Made by a program: the position numbers and the translations under genes. A stretch of DNA of 64,000 nt from Alphaproteobacteria bacterium. GTDB taxonomy: Bacteria > Pseudomonadota > Alphaproteobacteria > SHVP01. The first letter of the stretch is position 1, and each line of letters starts with the position of its first letter. The notes below the pieces were generated by a model. That model saw only the letters and a program-made list of their open reading frames with translations. It ran no database searches and was not told the origin of the DNA. This document shows, piece by piece, positions 16,992 through 26,232 of this stretch. Where the stretch lies: assembly GCA_040216735.1 (NCBI GenBank), contig JAVJOO010000005.1:718287-782286 (forward strand). Direction: 5' to 3'.

Positions 16992-17987
16992 ATGATACTT
17001 CGCGGTAAGGCACTAGCCCTTTTTTCGCTTCTATCTTTTGCCATCCTGTTGCCGATGCATGCCATTGCGCAGGAGGTGACGCTGAAAGTAGTTACCGGCA
17101 CCCCGAAGAACTTGATATGGAATGAGCCGCTTTGGACGTTTATCGACAGGGTCAATGAACGCGGCAAAGGTGTCGTGCAACTACAATATATTGGTGGGCC
17201 AGAGGTAACACCTGTGGCTGAACAGTTTCGCGCTGTCAGTACCGGGATCATTGATCTCCACTACGGACCCAATCAATACCTTCAGGGCCAAATTCCTGAA
17301 TCGCAGGCCTTTAATGCGAGCAATCAGTCAGCCATGGCGCTGCGCGAGGCCGGCGCGTTGGCTGCCATCGATGATATCTATAGCAAGAAAGGAAACATGC
17401 ACTTTCTCGGCTATTTCGGCAGCGGCTACCAGTTCCTGATCTACCTGAAGAACGAGCCTAAGCGCACTGCATCTGGCGGTGTGGACTTGAACGGGTTGAA
17501 ACTACGGGGGACGGGAACGTACAAAGACTTCTTTGACAGTCTTGGCGCCGTGACCCGAAGTGTCGAGGTCGCAGAGGTCTACACCTCCCTGGAGCGGGGT
17601 GTGGTCGATGGAATCGGCTGGGTAACGCTAGCTCTTACAGGTTTGTCGCTGGACGACTTTCTGAAGTACCGCGTATACCCGAGTTACTGGCAGGGCGACC
17701 TCGGGATGACCATCAATCTCGACCGCTGGAATTCGTTAAGCGAAGAGGCGCGAAAGATCATCACCGAAGAAGCGATCAAGTCCGAAGCCGGTGCCCACGC
17801 TTTCTTTGTCGATGAAGCCGCCAAGGAAACCGTCAAGCTACGCGAGTCGGGGATGAAAGATATTGTCCTCGAAGGCTCGGCCGCTGCAACTTATCTGGCA
17901 AGTGCCTATGATTCGCGGTGGCGCGAGATCGCCGAAAAGGTCGGTGCCGACGAGGCCGGTAAACTGAGAACGATGTTTCTGAAATAA
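16992..17987 (+). CDS. TRAP transporter solute-binding protein (DctP family)
   Basis: This 331-residue protein has a signal peptide ending near MHAIAQ-EV and a mature domain of the DctP family. The central part contains GLKLRGTGTYKDFFDSLGA, the segment whose Arg normally pairs with the ligand carboxylate, and ERGVVDG. It binds an organic acid in the periplasm for the QM membrane proteins encoded just downstream. GGGAGG lies ideally before ATG 16992; a longer upstream frame overlaps the divergent gene and is discounted. Confidence 0.93.
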   Translation: MILRGKALALFSLLSFAILLPMHAIAQEVTLKVVTGTPKNLIWNEPLWTFIDRVNERGKGVVQLQYIGGPEVTPVAEQFRAVSTGIIDLHYGPNQYLQGQIPESQAFNASNQSAMALREAGALAAIDDIYSKKGNMHFLGYFGSGYQFLIYLKNEPKRTASGGVDLNGLKLRGTGTYKDFFDSLGAVTRSVEVAEVYTSLERGVVDGIGWVTLALTGLSLDDFLKYRVYPSYWQGDLGMTINLDRWNSLSEEARKIITEEAIKSEAGAHAFFVDEAAKETVKLRESGMKDIVLEGSAAATYLASAYDSRWREIAEKVGADEAGKLRTMFLK

Positions 17988-17992
17988 CCGTT

Positions 17993-18502
17993 GTGCTTCG
18001 CCTCGTCGCGGCGTTCTACAGCAAACTGATTGCGGCGCTGGCCATGGTGGCCGGCGTCGCGATTGCTGTCATCTGCGTCGCGATCATCATCGATGTCGGG
18101 ATGGCTTCGTCGGGCCTCCGGCCGCCGATTTGGGTCGGTGCCGGCACCGAATATGCGCTCCTGTACCTGACCTTGCTCTCTTCACCCTGGCTTTTACGTC
18201 AAAAAGGTCACGTCACGATTGCGGGGTTCAGGAACCTGCTTAGACCGGCGCATCGCATCGTCCTGGAGAAGTTCATATATCTCCTCGCGCTGATCGTGAT
18301 GCTTGTCTTGACCTACTTCGGCCTCGTGCTGACATGGGAAACAATCAGAAGCGGCAACCTTGATATTCGATCCTTTGAATTCCCGAGGTGGTTAGTCTAC
18401 CTGCCAATGCCGATCGGCTTCGGCCTCCTCGCGATCGAGTTTTCGCGCCTCCTTTTCGGCCACGATTCGCTTTATGACGACCAGCCGGTAGAGGGACTTT
18501 GA
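17993..18502 (+). CDS. TRAP transporter small permease (DctQ family)
   Basis: This 169-residue membrane protein has four hydrophobic segments (about 13-35, 50-66, 88-112, 132-155), the usual DctQ topology. It starts at GTG 17993, five bases after the binding-protein stop, and its stop overlaps the ATG of the large permease. It acts as the accessory membrane subunit of the sodium-coupled importer. Confidence 0.9.
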   Translation: MLRLVAAFYSKLIAALAMVAGVAIAVICVAIIIDVGMASSGLRPPIWVGAGTEYALLYLTLLSSPWLLRQKGHVTIAGFRNLLRPAHRIVLEKFIYLLALIVMLVLTYFGLVLTWETIRSGNLDIRSFEFPRWLVYLPMPIGFGLLAIEFSRLLFGHDSLYDDQPVEGL

Positions 18503-19815
18503 TGGCTTGGTATTGGGCTGGGTCGATTCTACTTGCACTTGCAATTGTGCCGCTGGCGCTCGGAGTTCCGGTGTTTGTCGCATTCCTGTTCGCAAATGCG
18601 ATAGGCGTCTTCATTTTCATGAACGGTACCCAGGGATTGATCCAGCTCGTCTCCAATGGGACGGTTTCGATCAGCTCCTTTCTGCTTGTTCCTGTACCGC
18701 TCTTCATCCTGATGGGCGAAATATTCTTCCACGCAGGGCTAGCTGTACGGGTATTCGATGCGCTCGACGCTGTGTTCGGTGGCATCAAGGGGCGCCTCTC
18801 CTATCTTTGCGTTACCAGCGGGACGGTATTCGCCACTCTAACCGGCACAAGCATGGCAAGTGCTGCAATGATGGGATCGATGCTGGTCCCGGAAATGAAT
18901 CGGCGGGGCTACAAGAGCAAGATGTCTATCGGTCCGATCCTGGGATCAGGCGGTCTCGCGATGATTATCCCGCCGTCGGCGCTGGCTGTACTGCTTGGGA
19001 GTTTGGCGCGGATCGATATCGGCGCCTTGTTGCTTGCTGGAATCATGCCCGGGCTAGTCCTCGCCCTTCTCTATATTGCACTCATCTATTTACAGGTTCG
19101 GTTGGATCCAGAAGCGGCGCCCAGCTACCGCACCGAACCTGTACCTATGAAGACAAAACTGCGCTTGTTGGCCACCAACGTACTGCCAATGGGACTGGTC
19201 ATCGTCGCGGTTATCGGCACCATCATTGCCGGCATCGCAACGCCTTCCGAGTCGGCGGCATTCGGCGTATTTGGCGTCCTTATCCTAACCCTGCTCTTTC
19301 GCAAGTTGTCGTGGGAGGTCTTGCGCAAGTCTCTGACAGGAACGGTGAAGGTCACCGTGATGGTATTCATGATCATCATCGGATCCTCCACCTTCAGCCA
19401 GATTCTCGCATTCTCTGGCGCCAGCTCCGGCCTCGTTGCGTGGGCAACACAGATCGAGGTCGCCCCGGTCACGATGCTACTGCTGATGTTCCTGGTACTG
19501 CTCTTTCTCGGCATGTTCTTGGATCAGGTATCTCAGATGATGCTGACGCTGCCTGTCTTCATGCCACTTGCCATTGCGTTGGGCTTCGATCCGATTTGGT
19601 TCGGTGTCGTCATGCTGTTGGCCATGGAAATCAGTCTGACAACTCCACCTTTTGGGCTGCTCTTGTTTGTGATGTTGGGTGTGGCACCAAAAGGCACAAC
19701 TCTTTCCGAAGTCGCGATAGCGGGCGCTCCATACATCGCTTGCAGCCTGATCCTGCTCGGCCTCTTGATCGCTTTCCCTGGGATCGCAATCGGCCTTCCA
19801 GAACTCGTACGGTAG
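18502..19815 (+). CDS. TRAP transporter large permease (DctM family)
   Basis: This 437-residue polytopic protein has about twelve membrane segments. Features of the DctM family include the GTSMASAAMMGSMLVPEM region and, in the second half, the helix pair around FLGMFLDQ with PVFMPLA. It forms the elevator-type, Na+-driven transport channel for the solute delivered by the DctP protein. I start it at ATG 18502, overlapping the DctQ stop by one base, with GAGGGAC as ribosome site. The P-Q-M order and tight spacing show one operon. Confidence 0.93.
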   Translation: MAWYWAGSILLALAIVPLALGVPVFVAFLFANAIGVFIFMNGTQGLIQLVSNGTVSISSFLLVPVPLFILMGEIFFHAGLAVRVFDALDAVFGGIKGRLSYLCVTSGTVFATLTGTSMASAAMMGSMLVPEMNRRGYKSKMSIGPILGSGGLAMIIPPSALAVLLGSLARIDIGALLLAGIMPGLVLALLYIALIYLQVRLDPEAAPSYRTEPVPMKTKLRLLATNVLPMGLVIVAVIGTIIAGIATPSESAAFGVFGVLILTLLFRKLSWEVLRKSLTGTVKVTVMVFMIIIGSSTFSQILAFSGASSGLVAWATQIEVAPVTMLLLMFLVLLFLGMFLDQVSQMMLTLPVFMPLAIALGFDPIWFGVVMLLAMEISLTTPPFGLLLFVMLGVAPKGTTLSEVAIAGAPYIACSLILLGLLIAFPGIAIGLPELVR

Positions 19816-19933
19816 TAACCGACCGCACGTGGAGTCCCTCCGACGCGAAATGAAGAGGCATCTTGGCGGGTACGCCTTGAGGCCTTGCAGCGGAGCAGCG
19901 TGTGATTGGGCTCGCTGACCCCGCCAGGACACC

Positions 19934-21112
19934 TTAGACCGACTGACCGCAGGCATGGCCCGAGGCCCAAGCCCACTGGAAGTTGAAGCCACCCAAGTGG
20001 CCCGTCACATCGACGACCTCGCCGATGAAATAGAGCCCGGGGACGGACCGAGCTTCCATGGTTTTCGACGACAGGTCCTTGGTATCCACGCCGCCGACGG
20101 TAACCTCCGCGGTGCGATTGCCCTCGGACCCGATGGGCGTGACCCGCCAGGCGTTAACATTTACGGCCATGCGCCCCAAGGTCTTGTCGGAAATATCGGC
20201 CAGACGCCCATCGCCCTCAGCCATCGCGACGATCCTTTGGGCCAGGCGCCGCGGAAGACATTGCGCGAGCGCGGTCCCAAGCTCTTTCTTGGGCTGACTC
20301 TTCTTGAGCGCCTTCAAATAGGCAAACGCGTCGGTGCCCGGCAGAAGATCGATGGTGAGGGGTTCGCCCGCTTGCCAGTAGGAAGATATCTGCAAGATCG
20401 CCGGCCCGCTAAGCCCGCGGTGGGTGAACAACAGGGCTTCCGTAAAGCTAATCTTGCCCAGCGTGACCGTCGCCTCCAAGGATACGCCCGCTAACCCGTG
20501 GAGGTCTGCCAGGGTACCAGCATCGAGGGTCAACGGCACGAGACCGGGGCGCGGTTCGATCACCCCGAGGCCGAACTGCCGGGCGACGTCGTAACCGAAG
20601 CCGCTCGATCCCATTTTTGGAATCGACGGCCCACCGGTCGCGATGACAAGGGACGCAGCCGCGAAAGATCCTTGATTCGTTGCGACAGTGAAGCCGCGGT
20701 CATCTTTCGTAATGCGGGTTACGACGGTCGACGTCTGCAACGAAATCCCACGCGCCTCCTCGATCAACATATCGGTGATCTGCTGCGCCGACCCGTCGCA
20801 GAACAATTGACCATGATTGCGCTCGTGGTAGGCAATGCCGTGCTTTTCGATGAGGGCGACGAAGTCGGCTGAGGTGTAGCGGTTCAGGGCCGAGACGCAA
20901 AAGCGCGGATTGTCCGACAGGAAGTTTGCCGGCGAGACGTGGACGTTGGTGAAATTGGCCCGGCCGCCGCCGGAGATGCGGATCTTTTGTCCCGGCTTTT
21001 CGGCCCGCTCCAGAACGAGAACGCGACGTCCGCGCTTATTCGATTCGACCGCGCACATCAGGCCGGCGGCCCCTGCGCCAATAATGATGAGATCGAAGTC
21101 CGGCATCGGCAA
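19934..21112 (-). CDS. NAD(P)/FAD-dependent oxidoreductase, BaiN/HI0933 family
   Basis: This 392-residue protein begins with GAGAAGL and has the HI0933-type signature KIRISGGGRANFTN near residue 45, the central ATGG with PKMGSSGFG, and the C-terminal GE.(V/L)DVTG..GGFNFQWAWASG. The family is a conserved, mostly uncharacterised set of cytosolic flavoproteins; BaiN was described as a bile-acid reductase, and others may reduce unsaturated acids. It converges on the TRAP operon. ATG 21112 is used, with ATG 21106 equally possible. Confidence 0.92.
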   Translation of the reverse strand: MPMPDFDLIIIGAGAAGLMCAVESNKRGRRVLVLERAEKPGQKIRISGGGRANFTNVHVSPANFLSDNPRFCVSALNRYTSADFVALIEKHGIAYHERNHGQLFCDGSAQQITDMLIEEARGISLQTSTVVTRITKDDRGFTVATNQGSFAAASLVIATGGPSIPKMGSSGFGYDVARQFGLGVIEPRPGLVPLTLDAGTLADLHGLAGVSLEATVTLGKISFTEALLFTHRGLSGPAILQISSYWQAGEPLTIDLLPGTDAFAYLKALKKSQPKKELGTALAQCLPRRLAQRIVAMAEGDGRLADISDKTLGRMAVNVNAWRVTPIGSEGNRTAEVTVGGVDTKDLSSKTMEARSVPGLYFIGEVVDVTGHLGGFNFQWAWASGHACGQSV

Positions 21113-21244
21113 CGTATAGCCGATGGGATACCGTCAGAATACCGGCTGAACTTCCTCGGCCACGCAACGTCAAGACGACGGCGTGATATTTGCTGTTGCT
21201 GGCCCCCGAAGCGGCGGCACGCCTGAAGAACACATGGCACAAAA

Positions 21245-21319
21245 TATCGGCACGGTAGTGTGTGGTTTTGGAGCGCGCTCCTGCAGCCCGACCGTCTGAA
21301 ACAAAAGGGATTGGAGGTG
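21245..21319. repeat. Dispersed intergenic repeat, copy B
   Basis: Starts at TATCGGCAC, includes GTGTGGTTTT and CCGTC, and ends ATTGGAGGTG. It aligns over about 80 bases, with a few small gaps, to 41648-41730. The reading frames are not conserved between copies, so it is probably non-coding. Confidence 0.5.
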
Positions 21320-21420
21320 AAAAGGGAACCCGCCGCCAAACCCTCTCAGTTTCGGGCAAGTTGCTCGCTGCTAGGCTCCCCGCACAAACATCTGGTTTCG
21401 ATACGACGAATTGGAGGAAG

Positions 21421-21437
21421 CTGGCGGAACCCGCCAG
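21421..21437 (+). other. Perfect 7-bp hairpin in the leader of the Rieske gene
   Basis: CTGGCGG-AAC-CCGCCAG, with a second GC-rich hairpin at about 21463-21492 (GGCGC...GCGCC with an inner TCGG/CCGA). Together they could form a structured 5' leader 120-195 bases upstream of the start. Confidence 0.45.
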
Positions 21438-21615
21438 TGCGTTTCTCTGAGTTAGTCAACATGGGCGCTCGGAGGCCCCCGAGGGGGCGCCAGGCTTGCT
21501 TCCTAGGTCCATACCTACCAGCGGACTAATCCAAAACCCTACCGTAGTCAGGGATTCCGTGTACTCGCTCCAATCCGGATTCTATTGTTGGGTATGCAGA
21601 CTTCACGGAGGCCCC

Positions 21616-22815
21616 ATGCCATCGCGCAACGCTAAAGACTGGGAAACCGCACCAGCGCTGCCACCCACCCACTACACCCAGGGCGACATCTACCGCGACG
21701 AAGCAATCTTCGAGGAAGAGCAAGCACGTATCTTCGAAAAGGTCTGGCGTCTCGCATGTCACGAGAGCGAGGTGGCGCAACCAGGTGATTTTCGGACGCT
21801 CGACTTCGCGGGCAAACCGCTGGTCGTGGTCCGAGGCCTGGACAACGTTGTCCGAACGTTTCTGAACATTTGCTCGCACCGCGGGGCACGGATCGTCCAC
21901 GAACCCGCGGGCAACATGAAGAGCATGAGTTGTTTCTTCCACCTGTGGCGCTACGACCTCACCGGTGCTTGCACCGCCATCCCGCGACCCGATGCCTATG
22001 AGCTCCATGGATTAAACAAAGACCAATTGGGCCTTCGTGAAGTAAAGACAGAAGTTCGGAACAGGCTCGTTTGGGTCAATTTGGATGACGGCAGTGTTTC
22101 TCTCGCCGAGTATGTCGGCAATGCACTTGAAGCCTTTGAACAAGTTCTCGACGAGAACGATCTTGAAGTCTTCACCTACCAGCACGCGACAATCGACGCG
22201 AACTGGAAGGAATGGCAGGAGACCAATCTTGACCTCTATCACGAGTACATGCACGTGGCGCTGCGTAAAACACAGATCGATCCCAGCGCCATGAACAAGC
22301 GCGAGCTTCGCGTGTACCCGAATGGTCATATTCGTGGAGGTGGCGACGGTTACAAAGCTAACTATGACAGCTACGACGGGTGGGCAGAACGCGAGGACTC
22401 GAAGGCGCTACGTGGCCTGACGGCGAGCGACTTTCGCTTCACTCACATTTTCCCCTGTTCGTCGATGAATGCCCGCGGCACGGTGCTACGCATCTCCACG
22501 TTCACACCACTCAATGCCCATCAGACTCGCATTGAGTGGCGCGGCATGTCGCCAAAGTCGGATTCGCCCGAAGATTGGGAAATGCGAACTGAACATTACA
22601 ACCAATACTGGGGTCCATTTGGCCGCAACGTACCGGAAGACTTGGTCGCCGCGGAACTCTGCGAATGGAACTTCGGTCCCGGCGCGGCGCGCTATCAGAT
22701 CATGGCGCGCGAAGAAGGCATGCGTGGCCAAGATGACGGATTCCTACGCGCCTTCTACCAGCAATGGAGCGCGATGATGGGCCGACCGGCGAATCAGCCG
22801 TCGCAAGGCCAATGA
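21616..22815 (+). CDS. Rieske aromatic-ring-hydroxylating oxygenase, alpha subunit
   Basis: This protein has 399 residues. The Rieske [2Fe-2S] ligands are Cys86-x-His88 and Cys106-x2-His109. The catalytic domain has NLDLYHEYMH, giving Asp206 as the bridging residue and His209 and His213 as iron ligands. The usual motif has four residues between the histidines; here there are three. The next gene overlaps its stop and encodes the beta subunit, so this is a two-subunit terminal oxygenase of the dihydroxylating type. No ferredoxin or reductase gene is nearby. ATG 21616 follows ACGGAGG; the longer upstream frame is ignored. Confidence 0.92.
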   Translation: MPSRNAKDWETAPALPPTHYTQGDIYRDEAIFEEEQARIFEKVWRLACHESEVAQPGDFRTLDFAGKPLVVVRGLDNVVRTFLNICSHRGARIVHEPAGNMKSMSCFFHLWRYDLTGACTAIPRPDAYELHGLNKDQLGLREVKTEVRNRLVWVNLDDGSVSLAEYVGNALEAFEQVLDENDLEVFTYQHATIDANWKEWQETNLDLYHEYMHVALRKTQIDPSAMNKRELRVYPNGHIRGGGDGYKANYDSYDGWAEREDSKALRGLTASDFRFTHIFPCSSMNARGTVLRISTFTPLNAHQTRIEWRGMSPKSDSPEDWEMRTEHYNQYWGPFGRNVPEDLVAAELCEWNFGPGAARYQIMAREEGMRGQDDGFLRAFYQQWSAMMGRPANQPSQGQ

Positions 22816-23270
22816 ACGTCTCGCGTGACGATGCGGCCAATCTCGTCAGTCGTGCATGCGCCTGTCTCGACGCGGAGGATTGGTCCGGCTTTCTCGACCT
22901 TTGCGATCCAGGATTTTGCTATCGAATAACGGTTCGCAGTCCCGAAATCAGGCGTGAAATGGTTTGGTTCAAGGAGAATTATGCCGGGCTCGAAGCGATG
23001 TTCCGGGTCACCCCGGAACATTTGCGCCGGATCGGCACCCTGTTTCGGCACACCGCCATCGGTAGCGTCGAGGCCACAGGGAATGGCGTCGCGATCGTCC
23101 GCAGCACATTCCTGTGCATTCATACCGACATGTCAGGGCGTTCAAGAATGATGGCTGCAGGCCGCTACATCGACGAAGTCCGGAACACGGCGCAAGGCCT
23201 GCGGTTATTGAATCGCGAAACGCGACTGGAGACACGCGACCTAGGCGTCGGGTCACACGTTCCTATCTGA
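22812..23270 (+). CDS. Rieske oxygenase beta subunit (NTF2-like)
   Basis: This 152-residue protein is of the SnoaL/NTF2-like ring-hydroxylating dioxygenase beta family (FCYRITVRSPEIRREMVWF early; a beta-rich C-terminal half with AAGRYIDEVR). It would stabilise the alpha3beta3 hexamer. ATG 22812 overlaps the alpha stop codon (ATGA), indicating translational coupling. It is slightly shorter than the usual 160-190 residues. Confidence 0.88.
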   Translation: MNVSRDDAANLVSRACACLDAEDWSGFLDLCDPGFCYRITVRSPEIRREMVWFKENYAGLEAMFRVTPEHLRRIGTLFRHTAIGSVEATGNGVAIVRSTFLCIHTDMSGRSRMMAAGRYIDEVRNTAQGLRLLNRETRLETRDLGVGSHVPI

Positions 23271-23274
23271 CACA

Positions 23275-23296
23275 ACGTCGGGTCATCACCCGATGT
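23275..23296 (+). terminator. Hairpin after the dioxygenase genes
   Basis: ACGTCGGGT pairs with ACCCGATGT (9 bp, one G-U) around a CATC loop, four bases after the beta-subunit stop. No U tract follows. It is probably a terminator or 3' stabiliser. Confidence 0.55.
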
Positions 23297-23388
23297 TCAC
23301 GCCGTAGATGTGACTAGAAGGAGCGGCGTCGATTGTTGGACATTGTCGCTATGAACGAGCCCAACGACTGCTGACTCGACTTCCTCGG

Positions 23389-25350
23389 CTAAAGGATTTG
23401 CCTTGCTGAACGGGCGGCGTCAGCTGTCGCCGCCCAGATACCGCGTGGCGCCAAACAATCACCGATAGCGGTGACGCCATCGGGGATCGAACCTGCTATC
23501 TGCCCCAACGACAAAATAATGTCATCGAATGGACCGATCTTTTCACCTGCGGTCGTCACCACCATTTTTCCGTCTATTTCCGCCACGGTTGTCGCGTGCC
23601 TGATTTCGACACCAAGGGCAGCAATACGCATCGAAACGTCGGGCAACTCACGCGTCATTGCTAGCGCCGCCGCGCCCCACTTCTCTTCGGTTGTCGTCAC
23701 CGAAATTTTTTTAATGTCCCTTTGGGCTGCGAGGGTCTCGACGAGCGAGATCGCTGGCCACCCTCCTTCCTCATCGATCACCAATATTCTTCCAGACACA
23801 CTTCGTTCGCCGGTAAGTATCTCACGTCCGTGCGGCAATCCGTTGCTCCCTGGAATTCCTTCGCGGAGCCACGGACGCAGGCGCCATACCTGCGTATGTC
23901 CGGGGGAGGCGCCAACAGCCCAGAAAACGGTATCGGCTTGGGGCAGGCTGTCCTCAGAGACAAAGGTTTCGAGTTTGATTTCTACTCCCAGTCTCTTGAG
24001 CTCACTCTCCCACCAGTCTAGTGCAGGCTGCATTTCCTGACGATACGGCGCCTCGGCGGCGATCCGCATTTCACCGCCGAGCTGACTGGTTGCCTCATAC
24101 AGCGTGACGCGGTGCTTTGCCTCGGCGGCAACGCGCGCAGCTTCCAGCCCGGCCGGACCCGCGCCAACGACGGCGATCGACCGGGACTTGGTCGCCGGCG
24201 TGGGCGGCGGCAACTCTCGCTCGCGCCCTGCCGTTGGGTTCAAGACGCAGGTACCGGGATGACCGGCGTAAACGAGCGCCGCACACGCTTGATTGCAGGA
24301 CATGCAGGGCCTGATCGAAGAGCGACGGCCCGCTTCGGCTTTGTTCGCCCATTCCGGCTCGGCGATCCAGGTCCGGGCCATCGCCACTACGTCCGCACAA
24401 CCATCGCGGATCAACTCCTCTGCCTCCTCGGGCGTCCGAATACGCCCGGCGATGATCACGGGAACCGAAAGCTCTTGCTTGAAGCGCCGCCCCTCTTCGC
24501 TCAGCTGCATTCGCTTCCAAGACATTGGCGGGATGGTTTCCGCCGGCGCCCAACGAGATCCACTCAGGACACTCACCCAATCGACAAGGCCGTCGTCCGC
24601 CAGTGCCTTCATCGCCGCTACGGATTCGTCGAGATCGTAGTCGACCGGAGCACCTGGAATGTGATGAGAACTGGATGTCCTTACGCCCACAGCCATCTCT
24701 CCACCCGCCGCTTCCCTTACTTCCGAGAGAATTTCTTGAACGAGACGAATTCGGTTTTGACGCGAACCACCATACTCGTCGGTGCGATGGTTCATTGCCG
24801 GCGACAGAAAAGACCCAAGCAGGTAGCTCGTGGCGGTTTGAACCTCCACCGCATCGAGGCCCGCCGAGCGACAACGCCGCGCCGCCATCCCGTAGGCTTT
24901 TACCAATTCCTTTATTTCGCGATTGTTTAGCTCTCTCGGCACTTCACGATTGAGGTTTGGGATCGGTGTTGGCGCAACGGCCGCCTGTTTTGCACCCTCG
25001 GCAAATGAAACGACATGCCCGCCGTGCCAGAGCACGAGCGAGATCTTGCCGCCGACGCCATGAACGGCATCGGCAAGCTTTGCCAAAGACGGTACGACTT
25101 CGTCGGAAAAGAGATTGATACGCAGAATACTGTTCGTCGACGATTCGTGTACCGGCGCGGACTCGGTGCCAACCAGTGCCGCGCCGCCTCGTGCCCGCGC
25201 CAAGACGTAGTCGTGCAGGCGTTCCGATACACCGCTACGGCCCTCGCTATATCCCATGCCGTGGGCGCTCATCGTCGCTCGGTGGCGCAGGCGAAGAGGG
25301 CCCATATCGATTGGCGAGAACAGGTGCGGGTATCGGCGTTGGCCGGTCAT
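23389..25350 (-). CDS. NADH:flavin oxidoreductase with 4Fe-4S cluster (OYE / trimethylamine dehydrogenase / N-methylproline demethylase type)
   Basis: This protein has 653 residues. The N-terminal half (1-340) is an Old Yellow Enzyme TIM barrel that binds FMN. Then comes the cluster motif CMSCNQAC followed twelve residues later by Cys, and a C-terminal FAD/NAD(P) module beginning VVGAGPAGLEAARVAAE. This is the arrangement of 2,4-dienoyl-CoA reductase, trimethylamine dehydrogenase and the demethylase of the stachydrine pathway. It could demethylate an amine or reduce an enone. ATG 25350 is chosen because GAGAGGAC precedes it; ATG 25371 adds seven residues. It diverges from a TetR gene, and with two Rieske enzymes nearby, oxidative demethylation is possible but unproven. 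Confidence 0.9.
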   Translation of the reverse strand: MTGQRRYPHLFSPIDMGPLRLRHRATMSAHGMGYSEGRSGVSERLHDYVLARARGGAALVGTESAPVHESSTNSILRINLFSDEVVPSLAKLADAVHGVGGKISLVLWHGGHVVSFAEGAKQAAVAPTPIPNLNREVPRELNNREIKELVKAYGMAARRCRSAGLDAVEVQTATSYLLGSFLSPAMNHRTDEYGGSRQNRIRLVQEILSEVREAAGGEMAVGVRTSSSHHIPGAPVDYDLDESVAAMKALADDGLVDWVSVLSGSRWAPAETIPPMSWKRMQLSEEGRRFKQELSVPVIIAGRIRTPEEAEELIRDGCADVVAMARTWIAEPEWANKAEAGRRSSIRPCMSCNQACAALVYAGHPGTCVLNPTAGRERELPPPTPATKSRSIAVVGAGPAGLEAARVAAEAKHRVTLYEATSQLGGEMRIAAEAPYRQEMQPALDWWESELKRLGVEIKLETFVSEDSLPQADTVFWAVGASPGHTQVWRLRPWLREGIPGSNGLPHGREILTGERSVSGRILVIDEEGGWPAISLVETLAAQRDIKKISVTTTEEKWGAAALAMTRELPDVSMRIAALGVEIRHATTVAEIDGKMVVTTAGEKIGPFDDIILSLGQIAGSIPDGVTAIGDCLAPRGIWAATADAARSARQIL

Positions 25351-25410
25351 GTCCTCTCTCTCGGTCTCCATCTCGCGCCCTTTCAGGTCATTGGTCGCCG
25401 CAAGTATTAT

Positions 25411-25428
25411 TTATCAGATGAACGATAA
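25411..25428. promoter_or_regulatory. Inverted repeat in the OYE/TetR intergenic region
   Basis: TTATC-N8-GATAA lies between the divergent flavoenzyme and TetR genes, where a TetR operator would be expected. The arms are short, so chance is possible. Confidence 0.35.
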
Positions 25429-25524
25429 TGGCCACGAACGCGGCGCGAATTGGCGGCATTCTATGCTTGCTCTATGGTCCGTGGCGGTGCCGGTTGAGAA
25501 GGACGGCGACGTTGATCGTCGATA

Positions 25525-26232
25525 GTGAATGTGGCCGCGAAATCAAATTCAACCAGGACGGTAAAACGACAACGTAAGCGTCTTGCCCCGGAGGAGCGCG
25601 AGGCGATGATCGTTCAAGAAGCGATCAAATATTTTGGCGAATTTGGATTCAGCGCGCCAACAAGGGATCTCGCTCGACGTTTGGGAATCACCCAGCCTCT
25701 GCTCTACCGATATTTCCCTACCAAGGAAAAACTCATCGAGCGTCTGTTTGAGGAACTCGTATCGGAGCAATGGAACCCGGAATGGGACCGGCACCTAGTG
25801 AATCGCGAAACACCGATCGCCGAACGACTCACGACGTTCTATCTGTCCTATACGGCGTCGCTATTTTCCTATGAGCGCATGCGCGCCTTCATCTTTATGT
25901 GGCTGTCGACAAAAGGATTACGCCAACAATTCGAGGGCTCACCGAGCAGCCGACTGTTCCGACAAATCGCCGAAGAGTTGCGTGTGGCGTTCGAACTACC
26001 CGGCCCCGCCTCAGTACCAGTAACCAAAATGGAAGAAGAACTGGTTTGGGGGCTGCAAGGTAGCGTCATGTACTTGGGCATCCGCGAGTTCGTCTACGGA
26101 TTGGCGCCCCGTGTGGGGCGAAAGCGACTTATTCGGGCCGAGGTCGACGTATTTCTGGGAGGCGTCGAGCCTGAACTGCGCAAGGCGATTGCCGAAGCAG
26201 CGAGCAAAAAGAGGAAAAGAGCGGGCCTTTAG
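25525..26232 (+). CDS. TetR-family transcriptional regulator
   Basis: This 235-residue protein has an N-terminal TetR helix-turn-helix at about 25-70 (IVQEAIKYFGEFGF, then TRDLARRLGITQPLLYRYFPTKEKLIERL) and a helical ligand-binding domain with hydrophobic character after it. The C-terminus is Lys/Arg-rich. The start is GTG 25525 by frame; GTG 25531 is an alternative, and no strong ribosome site is visible. The sequence TTGATCGTCGAT just before the start resembles half of the shared motif found at 27059 and 32265, so it may regulate itself and those operons. It converges with the SDR gene, overlapping by four bases. Confidence 0.9.
   Translation: MNVAAKSNSTRTVKRQRKRLAPEEREAMIVQEAIKYFGEFGFSAPTRDLARRLGITQPLLYRYFPTKEKLIERLFEELVSEQWNPEWDRHLVNRETPIAERLTTFYLSYTASLFSYERMRAFIFMWLSTKGLRQQFEGSPSSRLFRQIAEELRVAFELPGPASVPVTKMEEELVWGLQGSVMYLGIREFVYGLAPRVGRKRLIRAEVDVFLGGVEPELRKAIAEAASKKRKRAGL

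Larger units (their letters stand above)
21113..21615. other. Long divergent intergenic region with repeat and hairpins
   Basis: These 503 bases separate the BaiN-type gene from the Rieske alpha gene. They hold a dispersed repeat copy (21245-21319) that contains the 12-bp palindrome GGAGCGCGCTCC, and a run of hairpins at about 21421-21492. No convincing ORF is present, and the frame open upstream of 21616 lacks family similarity. Confidence 0.6.

Noticed and set aside
18507..19853. 448-residue plus-strand frame overlapping the TRAP permease
   Set aside because: The other frame has hydrophobic helices and DctM motifs; this one is Arg/His/Cys-rich and unlike any protein family.
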